Shown in pieces: positions 50,747 through 61,836 of a DNA stretch of 64,000 nt. How positions within the stretch are numbered: the stretch's first letter is position 1; each line of letters opens with the position of its first letter. The stretch comes from Phyto melanocephala (lineage: Eukaryota > Arthropoda > Insecta > Diptera > Rhinophoridae). The stretch lies in assembly GCA_941918925.1 (NCBI GenBank), contig OW799235.1, positions 34,461,201 to 34,525,200 of the forward strand. The letters are read 5' to 3'. A model generated the notes under the pieces. That model made no database searches. It saw nothing but the letters and a program-made list of their open reading frames with translations, and was not told where the DNA came from. The translations under genes were made by a program, and so were the position numbers.

Positions 50747-51715
50747 TACACCCTTCACACAGTGAAAAAGGGTATATAGGTTTGTCATACCGTGTGAAAT
50801 TTCTACAATTTTCATTTCCGACCCCATAAAGTATATATTTTCTGAAAGCTTATAGGGGAGTCGATGAAGCTCTGTCAGTCTATCCGTGTGTATGTTTAAA
50901 TCAACTTTTTTAAGCCCACCCGACATCACCTGAACCCAAGTGAGGTACTGAAGTATCACAAATATTCGGGGGTGGATCGATAGTGAAAAGCAGAAACATC
51001 GTTACATAACCAACTGAGATATCAGCAACAAACCACGACCACCTCGTTTTTTTCACAACAACAATACAACAACAACATACATACAAACGTGGTATATTGG
51101 TTAGAGTAAACGTGGCATCGAATCCCAGCTGAGCCAAAAAAATTTTATTTTTTTTATTTTTTATATTATTTATATATATAACAGTTGTTTTTTGTATTGA
51201 GCTTGAAATCACTTTTTTTTATAAAAAACAGTTTTAATTTTATTTTTCGATATTTCGCTACCGCATTGGGTAACTTCTTCAGGGAAAGTTTTTACAATTT
51301 TCAACAATTAACAATTAAAATATTAGAATTGTTCAAAAAACAATTTTTTTTATTTATATTTTTATTATTTTTTTTTTCTAATTTTTTTTTTATTATTTTT
51401 TTTTTTATTATTTTTTAATAATTTCTATTTTATAATTATTATTTATAACTTATTCATATACTATTATTTATTATTTTTTAATTTTTATTTATTTTTTTTA
51501 ACCTTTTTTTTATTTTATTTATTTTTTTAACATACATACGTACGTAGTTTTATAATTTTACAATGTAATGTTTTTATATAAGTATATATGTTTTTTATAT
51601 GTATGTACGCATTTCATATGAGATGAATGGTGATACAAACAATTGTTATTGCATGACTACACGTTGTGAAGGGTATATAAGATTCGGCACGGACGAATAT
51701 AGCACTCTTACTTGT
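50747..51715 (-). repeat. GTCY-type (mini-me-like) element carrying a Penelope repeat fragment
   Basis: The ends match the other copies (TTACACCCTTCACACAGTG and CACTCTTACTTGTT), with a core at about 50830-50900. The interior is interrupted by a foreign block at about 51190-51290 that resembles a Penelope pseudo-LTR, and by long T-rich tracts. Confidence 0.75.
51190..51290 (-). ncRNA. Hammerhead-like core from a Penelope pseudo-LTR, second copy
   Basis: The minus strand reads CCTGAAGA, a hairpin GTTACC/GGTAGC, then GAAATATCG. This order (CTGANGA, stem II, GAAA) is the conserved core of hammerhead ribozymes reported in Penelope-like elements. Stems I and III could not be fully paired by eye. 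Confidence 0.4.
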
Positions 51716-53688
51716 TCCTATTCATACATATATTTACATATACACACATATATGATAGTATCCCTGCAGATAACGCGACTAGTCTGTAAACGCATGTAAA
51801 TTATTATCCCCAATGGACTAGGACTAGTCCAAAGGTCCCCAAAATGTATAGAAAAAACATGGTAGATTGAGCATTTCGAATTTTTTTTTATATATGGATT
51901 TGACATACATTGGCACACAAAAAAATAGCCATCTGGACTGACACCTCTACCTGTATAACTGTACCCTAAGCTTTCGCTAAGGTGTTTTATAGGTGAAATG
52001 TACAATTTCTTACAAAAATGTATTTATTTTCTGAGAGCTTGCAATCCTGACATTAAAATCAATGGCACTTTGAAATCATTAACCAATAGAAACATAGTTT
52101 GAATGACGTCAATGGAATGACATGAGAATAAAATTTCAATTATAGGCGTGTGAAGTCGTAGTCTATATTCTATTTTTTGTATACTTCTCTATATTAAAAG
52201 TGGGAGATGAGGATAGAAAAATATAAAAACAACAACATAGTATTTGTTTACATAAATTTACGACGTGTTTGAAACAAACAAAATTTGTTAAAATTTCACT
52301 CAGCCGATTAGAAAGGAAGAAAACGAATTAACTATTTGATAGCACACTGCTCGATTACTTGAACAGTGTGTTTTTGTTCAATCTAATGAATATGAAAAAG
52401 AAAAGAGAACATGAGTTATTCAAGAAAATTTATGAATATTCCATTAACAGGTAGGAGTTTGTTTATCTATGATAAATTTTCGAAACAGTATTGAATAAAA
52501 ATACCACGGTGATACGATTCTAGTCATACGAAAACTCTACTCAAAAAAGGAAAAGGAAATTCAAATAAATGACACGTTATATCTCACATGACTCAATGTC
52601 AGAAATCATCTAAGTAAGAAATATTAAAATTTTAAATAATTGATGTGTAAAATCAGTTTTAGCAAAAAGAATATTTTATATCTATAATGGTTAAATGTGG
52701 TTATGGAATGTGATTAAGGCCTTCTTGCCTTAATATGGAGGTTTAATTATCACACACTCTTCACAGTATGTATAAAGGTCATCCAATTATATGATTTTTT
52801 ATATTTAATAGATTGCTTTACGTATATTCAAAAGAAAAATATAAAAATAAAAACAAACAGTGTTTTCAGCAAAATTTATTCGGTTATACTTGTACTCAAC
52901 CGTATGAAACATTTAAAACACCAAAAGCGGTTTGTCTATTTCTTCCAGTTTAAAACTGATAATTCGCATATAGAAAAATAGTTGTAAAAAGTTACCTGAC
53001 TTGTAAACTCATGCATTTAAATACTAACGACTTCTTAAGAAGAATGAAATAAATTTAGTCACATGCTTAAAATTAACCCAATGACTAAATCGATAAAAAT
53101 TTCCAATTCAAAATACACTCATTTAGTTTTATTTTTATTCTTTGTTGAATATAATGAAAAAATAAATAAATATTTTTCAACTGTAAAATGTAAACGCAAC
53201 TTTACAACAAACAAAAAGTACTATTCCCTAAAGACAATTTTAAAAGGCTTTTGGTTTTCTTATTTTTTTTTTGTAAAATGGGAATGAACAGAACAACAAC
53301 ATTAAACATTATCTTGTATTGAGTCGCATTATTCAATCAGCGAATGACAATAAAATGTATTAAGATTGAGACGAATGCAATTGATGATGCCCTACCTTAA
53401 TCATATTTTGTTTCAATATTATTTTATTTCCTAAAGTATGCTCACATTAGACAAAATTATATTTAATGAAATGGATGTTACTGCTAAACTGTATTTGTTT
53501 CTTTTCTAATAAACAAAGGTTTTTTTTATTACACTCTCTTAGTTTAAATTAATTGGATATCAATTTTTTGTAATATCTTTTGACTTTATTTTGTGTAAGA
53601 GAGGGAAATCACAAAAAATTAAATAAATAATTATCATAAATTCTTATTGATATTATTTGACCTTTATTTTATAAAACTTTTAATTGAT
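51716..53688. other. Non-coding stretch
   Basis: AT-rich intergenic sequence; no gene, RNA gene or defined transposon ends recognised. Confidence 0.3.
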
Positions 53689-53697
53689 TTTTCAAGC

Positions 53698-53785
53698 TCG
53701 AGGTCTTTATAAATATTTGTTGATTTATTTATTATTCAATATTTCGCTACTCCTTTGTGTAGCATCTTCAGGAAAGAAATTGTGT
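53698..53785 (-). ncRNA. Hammerhead-ribozyme-like motif in the Penelope pseudo-LTR
   Basis: On the minus strand CTGAAGA is followed by a perfect GCTAC/GTAGC hairpin and GAAA, then an AAATATT...AATATTT stem and a TTATA that could hold the cleavage site. This is the conserved hammerhead order. In the opposite repeat at about 54930-54990 the GAAA is changed to AAAA. Stem I pairs only partly (TCTTT/AAAGA). Activity is not shown. Confidence 0.45.
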
Positions 53786-53972
53786 TTTTTACAAAATTTT
53801 ATATAATTTTCTAACATTAAGATATTTTATAAACATTTCAAACAAATTCTTTTTTTTTAATTTAAAAACGTAGTATTACAAAAATTAACATAAAAATTAT
53901 TATCCTAAAAATATAACATAACAAAATATTAACACAAAATATTTATTACTAAATTTAAAGCTTGTGGGAATG

Positions 53973-54836
53973 TTATTTTTTGTGTATTAAATGCCTATAG
54001 TTCTGAGCAACATTATCTGTGTCTGCCTTTAAGTTAATTCTTTCTGTTCCTGGAATATTTATTATCTGTAGCATTTCTAACATATATCTACGCTTGTAAT
54101 TATGTTCAATGTTTAGAACTGATACATTTTCAAACTTTGAATAGTGATTCGATTTAGAACAATGTGTTGCCAAAGCCGTTTTCTGTGAATTAATATTGTC
54201 TCTATACTTTTGGTCCGATCTATGTCCAGCTATTCTCGTCTTAAGTTTATTCTCTCTCATTATCATTACCGTTACAAGGTATTTTATATACTACATTTGA
54301 CATGTCCCACTTATTTATTCTATCTTTCGTCTTACTAAATAGTCTACCTAATGTATTATATGTCCTATAAGCTATTCCATATCTCTCAGAATCAAAGATT
54401 CTAGATTTCTTCAAACGTTCTGAAATTTGCGGCATATAAGTCATAGACTTGTAAATTTTCCGTTCTGTTATGTCTGAATAACTATTTTTATTACTATTAT
54501 CATTATTATTACCATTATTATTACTATTATTATTATTATGATTTCTTCTAAATTGATTAAGCAAACTTTGAACTACTTGAATAGGAAAATTGTTGTTAAT
54601 TAATATCTCCTTAATTCTTTCCCTATTTTCCATATGGAAATCTTTATCACTAATTGTTAATACTCTTTTTATAAAATTTTAACCGTATTCATAATAATCT
54701 GTCTGCTATGTTTAGAATAATAATTTATGATTCTCCCCGATGCAGTTGGTTTCTGATACCAATCCACTACTATACTGTTACCTCTTCTAATCAATAATGT
54801 ATCCAAATAAGGGAGTTTCGAACCAACTTCCATTAA
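53973..54836 (-). pseudogene. Penelope RT C-terminus and GIY-YIG remnant
   Basis: The minus-strand frame from 54836 reads KLPYLDTLLIRRGNSIVVDW, YQKPTASGRIINYYSKH and, after a frameshift near 54680, ISDKDFHMENRERIKEIL: the C-terminal part of a Penelope RT. It continues through an asparagine-rich insert to NVVYKIPCNG, the GIY half of the endonuclease. A further frame change near 54250 leads to NKLKTRIAGHRSDQ and CSKSNHYSKFENV. The YIG half that should lie between is missing. The products would be inactive. Confidence 0.85.
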
Positions 54837-55174
54837 AATAAAAAAATTTGTTTAAAATGTTTATAAAATATCTTAATGTAAGAAAATTATATAAAATTTT
54901 GTAAAAAAAACACACAATTTCTTTCCTGAAGATGCTACACAAAGGAGTAGCAAAATATTGAATAATAAATAAATCAACAAATATTTATAAAGACCTCGAG
55001 CTTGAAAAATCAATTAAAAATTATCATAAATAGTAGTTACGCTTATTTGGGCATATGTTGGCCTAACGTGAACATAGCTTTAGTATGTACGTACGCCTTT
55101 TTTATCACAACTTTAAATTACAAAATCTCCAAATTTGTTTATTTCTGCAAGTCGCTTTATATATATTTTTTCCC

Positions 55175-56230
55175 GTGGCTCCTATAAGGAGCATAAGGCC
55201 ATAACAAACTGGTTCCATCGTTTTTTGTCCAATGCTAAGGTTTTTATTTCATTCCAGCTTTTGTTTTGTGTGATAGCTTCGAGTTCGATTTGACGACGCC
55301 AAGTGTGGTATGGTCCCTTGGGTGTTCCATTCTATGGCGTTTCTAGTGATGTCGTCATTTAATTTACGCAATGTATGACCTATCCATCTCCATTTTCTTC
55401 TTAATATTTCCGTTTTTATGGGTTTTTGACCAGTTTCGTTCCATAAGCTTACATTGGATATAGTAACTGGCCAAAATATTTTTAAGATTCTTCGCAGGCA
55501 CCTATCATCACTCTCCATGATTCGCAGCCATCAAGAAGACAGGATTTTATGCAGGAGTTGAATATGTTTACCTTGGTTCTCTTTGAGATATACGCCGATC
55601 GCCATATTGGGTAAAGCTGACCGAATGCATGTTTGCCATATTTAATTCGGTTTCGAACGTCATCACAAGAGCCTTCTTTTGTAGTCAGTAAGCTGACGAT
55701 ATAGCAAAATGTTGTAACATCTTTAAGTTCTTGATGGCTAATTGTAAATGATCTATTGTTGGAGGCATTTATTCTCATTATCTTGGTTTTGGTAATGCTT
55801 ATTTTCAAACCAGATCTAGCTGCTTCGGCATGAACTGTGTAAAGCTTATCTGCATGTCGATGTAATTGTGCCATAAAAGACAGATATCGTCTGCATAGTC
55901 AAGGTCTTCCAGTCTACTATTAAGTCCCCATGTGCGTGCGTGAGGCCTTATGCATTATATTGTCCAGGACAATATTGAAGAGGTGGGGCGACAGCACGCA
56001 CCCTTGTCTTACTCCGGCTTTAATTTCAAATTTGTCGCTGACAACGCCCTCATGCAGGATACGGCAGCATGCATTGTGGTATAGAGCCTTTATGAGTTCG
56101 ACAATCTTGTCTGGGGTGCCTTTTCATCTTAGTGCGTTCCAAATAGCCGAATGTGATAGGGTGTCAAAGGCTTTTTCAAAGTCAATGAAGACCAAGTAAA
56201 GCGGAGATCTCCATTTAACAGATTGTTCAA
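55175..56230 (-). pseudogene. RTE-like non-LTR reverse transcriptase fragment
   Basis: The minus-strand translation, over several frames, reads IDFEKAFDTLSHSAIW, then CRILHEGVVSDKFEIKAGVRQGC, LSPLLFNIVLDNIMHK, and the catalytic DYADDICLL at about 55877-55900. The thumb region (SGLKISITKTKIM, HAFGQLYPIWRSAY) and WRWIGHTLRK of the C-terminus follow. These are reverse transcriptase motifs of an RTE-type LINE. The endonuclease and N-terminal RT are missing, and multiple frameshifts show a dead 5'-truncated copy. Clade assignment is by motif memory. Confidence 0.75.
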
Positions 56231-56373
56231 ATCGCTTTAAATATGTTTTATTCTGATTGATTTTGAATTTTTTTAAAGCGGAATCTAAACTTTAATTGGT
56301 TGTAACAGTGTTAAATGATGATAATTTTAATAGAAAATAAAATTTTTTATGTTATTAAAAATATTTATTTTTA

Positions 56374-57295
56374 AAGGGTGTTTTTTAAGCCCGATAGAAC
56401 TTGAAATTGTAAAAAATAACACAAAAAATTAAATTGTAATCAAAATTTTTTTTTTATTCGAAAGATCAATACGTGACATTAACATTTGAAAATGATTTCG
56501 GGCATATGGGCACCGCGGCTGTTCTTGACGAAGCGCATTCTGGACGTCCAATTTTGGGCCACTTTTTCGAGCACTGCTGGCCGTATGTCACGAATAACAC
56601 GAACAATGCTGGCCTCCAAGGCGTCAATTGTTGCTGGTTTATCAGCATAAACCAGTGACTTCACGTAGCCCCACAGGAAATAATCGAGAGGTGTCAAATC
56701 GCACGACCTTGGAGGCCAATTGACAGGTCCATTTCTCGAAATCAACTTATCGCCAAATTTTGATTTCAATAAGTCGATGGTTGCGTTCGCCGTATGGCAC
56801 GTAGCGCCATCCTGTTGAAACCACATCTCCTCCGGATCAATGTCATCCATATTTTCAAACAAAAAATCATTGATCATGGTGCGGTAACGATCTCCATTGA
56901 CCGTAACGCGAGCTCCGGCCTCATTTTTGAAGAAATAAGGTCCGATGATGCCACCAGCGTGAAAACCGCACCAAACGGTGCATTTTTCTGGGTGTAATGG
57001 AGTCTGTAGGGTCTCTTGTGGATTGGTCTCGCTCCATATGCGGCAATTTTGCTTATTAACAAACCCGTTAAGCCAAAAATGCGCCTCATCGCTGAACACA
57101 ATTTTGCGATAAAACAACGGACGTCCAGAATGCGCTTCGTCAAGAACAGCCGCGGTGCCCATATGCCCGAAATCATTTTCAAATGTTAATGTCACGTATT
57201 GATCTTTCGAATAAAAAAAAAATTTTGATTACAATTTAATTTTTTGTGTTATTTTTTACAATTTCAAGTTCTATCGGGCTTAAAAAAACACCCTT
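56374..57295 (-). mobile_element. Mariner-type element with 176-bp near-identical fold-back arms
   Basis: AAGGGTGTTTTTTAAGCCCG at 56374 and the same sequence inverted at 57295 are flanked by TA (56372-56373, 57296-57297). The arms 56374-56549 and 57119-57295 are nearly identical and contain the transposase C-terminal coding end on the left. The transposase N-terminal domain is absent. It is young by arm similarity. Confidence 0.9.
56479..57195 (-). pseudogene. Mariner-type transposase lacking its DNA-binding domain
   Basis: This 238-residue open frame has the catalytic core of a DDD transposase: VFSDEAHFWLNGFVNK, WFQQDGATCHTAN and SCDLTPLDYFLWGYVK. The second and third aspartates are 36 residues apart, wider than the 34 of classical mariners. 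It ends with AHMPEIIFKC. The first 26 residues are not transposase: they are an antisense reading of the C-terminal end, created because the 5' arm is an inverted copy of the 3' arm. The helix-turn-helix half that binds the TIR is missing, so the protein should not transpose by itself. Confidence 0.85.
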
Positions 57296-57297
57296 TA

Positions 57298-57786
57298 TAT
57301 CCCAAAAACAAAAAACATAAACCTAAACGTTCAATAACAATTTCGATAGCAATGAAATATAATTTGTCCTTAAAGTTCCAAGATCTTAACATCAGACTAC
57401 AAATCTTTGAAATATCTGTGTTATTTATTCTTTTATTTTTTTTTCAATATTCTTGACTATTGCACTTAATGTAACGATTATACAATTTAAAGTTATACAC
57501 ATGTGAAGAAATCTGCAATTGTTTATCGAATGCATTCATAACATCACTACTTTGTAATAACTTAGTGTAGGGTGTCTACGCAAAATCCCAAATGCTCTTT
57601 ACTGAAGACATTATCAAATTCATATTGTTCTTTAATTTTACTGTTTATTTAATTAAAATGATATTTAAAATAAACGCATTTCTTTTACGTCTACACATTT
57701 TGCATTAAGTCGAAATGAGCATTTAAATAAAGATAAAATCGACAACTGAAAATAAACATTTTGAAAACAACAAAAAAGCTATAATA
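57298..57786. other. Non-coding stretch
   Basis: AT-rich; nothing recognised between the mariner element and the next dispersed repeat. Confidence 0.3.
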
Positions 57787-58599
57787 AAACAAGTAAGAGC
57801 GCTATATTCGGCCGTGCCGAATCTTATATACCCTTCACAACGTGTAGTCATGCAATAACAGTAGTTTGTATCACCATTCATCTCATATGAAATACGTACA
57901 TACATATAAAAAATATAGATATATAAAAAACATCCCATTGTAAAATTATAAATTTACGTATGTATGTTAAAAAAAAAAATAAAAAAATAAATTTAAAAAA
58001 AAATTTAAAAAAAAAAATTTTTTTAAAAATAATTAAAATATATATAATTAATGTAAAACAAAAAAAAAATAAAAAAAAAAAATTAAAAAAAATAATAAAA
58101 ATATAAATAATATATTAAATAAAAAATAAAAAAAATAAAAAAAAAAATTTAAAAAAAATTTTTAATATATAAAAAATTTTTTTTTTGGCTCAGCTGGGAT
58201 TCGATGCCACGTTTTCTCTAACCAGTATACACGTTTGTATGTATGTATGTTGTTGTTGTAATGTTGTTTTTGTGAAAAAAAATCGAGGTGGTCGTGGGTT
58301 TTTGCTCATATCTCAGTTGTTTATGTACCAATGTTTCTGATTTTCAATAGCGATCTACTCCCGAATATTTCTGATATTTTAATACCTCACCCGGGTCCAA
58401 GCGATGTCGGGGGGCTTCAAAAAGTTGATTTCAACATACACACGGACAGACGGACAGACTGACAGAGCTTAATCGACTTCCCTATTCATAAGCTTTCAGA
58501 AAATATATACTTTATGGGGTCGGAAATGAAAATTGTAGAAATTTCACATGGAATGACAAACCTATATATACCCTTTTTCACTGTGTGAAGGGTATAAAA
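57787..58599 (+). repeat. GTCY-type (mini-me-like) element, long copy
   Basis: Plus-oriented, nearly collinear with 22077-22942: ACAAGTAAGAGCGCTATATT, an A/T-only block (about 57965-58190), TTGGCTCAGCTGGGATTCGA, CACGGACAGACGGACAGACT and GTGTGAAGGGTATAAAA. Non-coding. Confidence 0.8.
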
Positions 58600-60839
58600 A
58601 CAAACGAGAAAATTTTTCACAACAACAGCAGCAGCAACTAAATGAAAATCAGTTTGCATTTTCACTTTTAATTTTGGAAACAGGCGAATGAACGCACAAG
58701 TTCAAGATTCTCTAAAAAGCAAACACATTAGACACACAAAAACATGCATCCATATACACACACGAACAGATGATTAATGATCAGTGTTGTCAACTTTGAA
58801 ATTTCAAAAAGCACCTACACCGTAAAAGAGTTTATAATTTCCAAAAGAGGAGAGATAGTAAAATTAGATTATATTTATTTCATAAATTTATATACTTTCT
58901 TACAAAAATATAATAAGTTTCCCTCGCTTCTACAAGTATTAGGAGCAAAAGGCCATAAATAAACTTACATACATACCTATAATTATTAAAAAACAAAATA
59001 TAAAGTTAAACAATTTGTAAAAATTCCTCAATTTTTTAGTTGTCAATATAATCACAATAATTAGCTATTAGCTGCCAGTTGCCCTTTGGAATACCTTATT
59101 TTTAAACATGAAACGAAATTGAAGTTCGCTTGCTACCAATAAGCGACCTATAATTCTAATATTTTTTTGAATTATACATATATATATATATTATGGTGCT
59201 GTCATAATGAAAATTGCAATCTATGTTGGCCTTTTTTTAGTTGGTCTGTGAAATTGTTTAATGAAAAGTTCTTGCATACTATTTTTTTTTAAGTCCATAC
59301 AAATTAAAAAGTACGCTAAGTATTCTAATGTAATTTTTGTATATTCAATGTAACTAATTTGTACTGTCTAAAAGTCTGTAAGGATCTCGAATCCAATGAC
59401 TTCAATAAGTAAATAAATAAAAAATACATTCGATTACCTTGAACCTCGACATATTAAGTTCTTATGACAATATAATTTGATAAAAATTGGGTACTTTATG
59501 TCTCAAAGTCCTACAAGATATCAAGCAACAAGTATCGAAATAAAATTATAGCAAATAATATAAAATTGCTCATATCCATTTTTAAAATGGTTGCTGTTTC
59601 AAAACAACAATAATATGCTGACGACATGTCATAACAAAAACATTATGTGCCACCAGTCCTTATCATTTTCTAATTAACAGTTTTAATACAAAAAGTGTTT
59701 GCATTTAAAAAAATTTTAAACAAATAAAAAGAGCGTTAAAAATTAAAAATAAATACACTGAGCTCTGATCCAAAATGTTTCTGCCTTAAGAATTACAAAA
59801 AAAAAACACTAAAAACAGTGCAAAAATCACCGAGTTGACAACGCTGTCAATGATCTCGACAACATATATTTATATACATACGTATGTATGCATGAATAAA
59901 CATACACATATAGAATGCAACAACCACACAAATGTGTTAATGTAAACAACAACAGCAATAACGACAAACCCCAATATACAAAACAAAAATGTAGTTCAAT
60001 GCAGTTTGCTGGGGATCCTAGCGCAGCAGCAGCGCAGTAAAAACTAGCTGCAGTAGTGAAATTCTGTTAGCAGCATCACTTTGTAATACAAATGTTAGTC
60101 ACTGCTTGTCTATTGTAAACATGAAGATTTTATTGGTAGAAATTGCTGCGTGATGATTTTCCTCTTTCTTTATACAAATTGCTCTTATGGCACATGCCGT
60201 TATAATTTCCATACCTATTTGCTGCAATATTTTTTAGTGTGTGCCTGCCTACGTGTAAGTATGTATGTTAATGTGGCTTGTGTAAATGAACAAAAGCCTT
60301 TGAGCATTTTCGCTGCAAGACAATTCTATTTATAATTTTGATAGTTTTTCATCTCATTTTTTGTATGCATTTTCATTTACATAAGTGTTGTTGTGTTTTA
60401 AGATTTTTGTTGTTGTTGGGAGGCGCTTGATGTATTTTATCGTCAAATTTTTTTTTTATAAATTGTTTATACACGTCTGTATGTATGTGTGTTGTAAATC
60501 TTGTTTATATTTGGGTTTATTTTGGCGCTATTTTTGCCGTTAGTAACACAATATGGTGTTGGGCCAACATCCAATTGAATGTATATTTGATTAGCATTAG
60601 ACGCCATCTAGTATAAAAATAGGGGGAAACTGTAAACATTTTGCAACTATAATTAGAAAAACAGACATGTAAAATAGACTGTAAAAAATTTTGCAATATT
60701 TGTTTCTTAAGTATGGACAACTAAAATTAACTTAATGTTTTCGAACTATTTTTTAATTGATAATTCACTTATTTAAAAAAATTCTTTATTAAAAAAAAAA
60801 CGTTTCTATAATATTAAGTTTTTTACATGAGTGAGTTAT
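58600..60839. other. Non-coding stretch with CAG/CAA-rich patches
   Basis: No transposon signature in most of it. ACAGCAGCAGCAACTAAATG (about 58625) and the GCGCAGCAGCAGCGCAG region (about 60020-60036) are CAG-rich but lie in no coding frame of note. It could be a control region of an unseen gene. Confidence 0.3.
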
Positions 60840-61025
60840 TGGCAAACGGCAAAACCTACTTTCCTCGGTGAGGGTACCGTAAGTGTAAGAGCGTTTCAGA
60901 GGAATTTACTTTATCTCCGTCGTCTTTCCTCCTAGTTTATGAGATGAACGCCGGCCGTTCTGGGTTCGCTGCCACTCCTAACTAGGGTACGCGGGGTCAT
61001 TGTTCCCGTTATCCACCACAATGGA
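60840..61025. other. GC-rich island of unknown identity
   Basis: About 180 bp of clearly higher GC than its surroundings, with GGGTACGCGGGGTCATTGTT and GAACGCCGGCCGTTCTGG. A B-box-like GGTTCGCTGCC occurs at about 60963, and no long frame is present. It may be the tail of a decayed LINE, a SINE, or foreign sequence; I do not recognise it. Confidence 0.4.
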
Positions 61026-61410
61026 TACCTTGCGAAATTTTGTATGATTATTGTTAAAAGAAATAAAGGACATATACATAGATATATTTAAAGAAAATGT
61101 GGGATGAATTCTATTAAATAATACTTTCTGAATATTATTTTTTAATAGAAAAGATGCGTTTCTATTATTCTCCAAATGTTCTTACTTATATTTACTACAT
61201 TTGTAGAAACCAATTGATATTATTTTAAATTTGTAATTATTATTAATATTTTTTTTTAATTTTCTTTTTCTCTGGCTTAAGTTAATTTTCAGATACATAT
61301 GTATAAAGGAATAAAAGCATGAGGTAAACTTTATTTGATAGAAATAAAAAATACAAGAATTAATGCCATAATTACCGTTTTCTATTATCATTCAGAAAAA
61401 TCGTTACAGC

Positions 61411-61836
61411 GCAAGAAGCTAAAAATTATAGCTTTTTGTATGGGCGTGGCACTGCCCACTTTTATAATCACGAAAATATATAGTCATATAAGCTCAATAC
61501 ATGTGCAAAGTTTCAGAAAAATCGGTGAAGTTCAAGTAGCTGAAAATGATAACTATTTTATGGGATTGACACTGCCCACTTTTTTAATCACGTAATTGTA
61601 TAGTCATAATAGCTTAATATGTGTGCAAAGTTTCAGAAGAATCGATCTAGTGCAAGTTGCATAGAGTTATTTTTTATGGGCGTAGAACCGCTCACCTTTT
61701 ATCAACTACTTACACACTCCCTGGAATGTGTACAAAAACTTGCCAAAGTTTGAGTCCGATCGGCTTTACGGCTTCGGAGTCTATAGCTATCACATACACA
61801 CAGACAGACAGAATTTCACTTTTATATATATATAGA
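61411..61836 (-). mobile_element. Helitron-like fragment with 5' end (second family)
   Basis: On the minus strand it begins TCTATATATATATAAAAGTG at 61836. The interior shares TGGGCGTGGCACTGCCCAC and GTGCAAAGTTTCAGAAAAATCG with 1620-1997. The 3' CTAG end is absent, so the copy is truncated. Non-coding. Confidence 0.65.

Larger units (their letters stand above)
53689..55018 (-). mobile_element. Penelope-like element, 5'-truncated, between inverted pseudo-LTRs
   Basis: About 170-180 bp at the left (53689-53855) is repeated inverted at the right (54837-55018), both including TTTCAAGCTCGAGGTC or its complement. Between them, on the minus strand, lie the end of a Penelope reverse transcriptase and part of its GIY-YIG endonuclease. 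Inverted pseudo-LTRs around a 5'-truncated body are characteristic of Penelope-like retroelements. All frames are damaged. Confidence 0.85.

Noticed and set aside
56473..56658. Plus-strand frame starting like the minus-strand transposase frame
   Set aside because: It exists only because the two fold-back arms are inverted copies; it reads antisense through transposase sequence.
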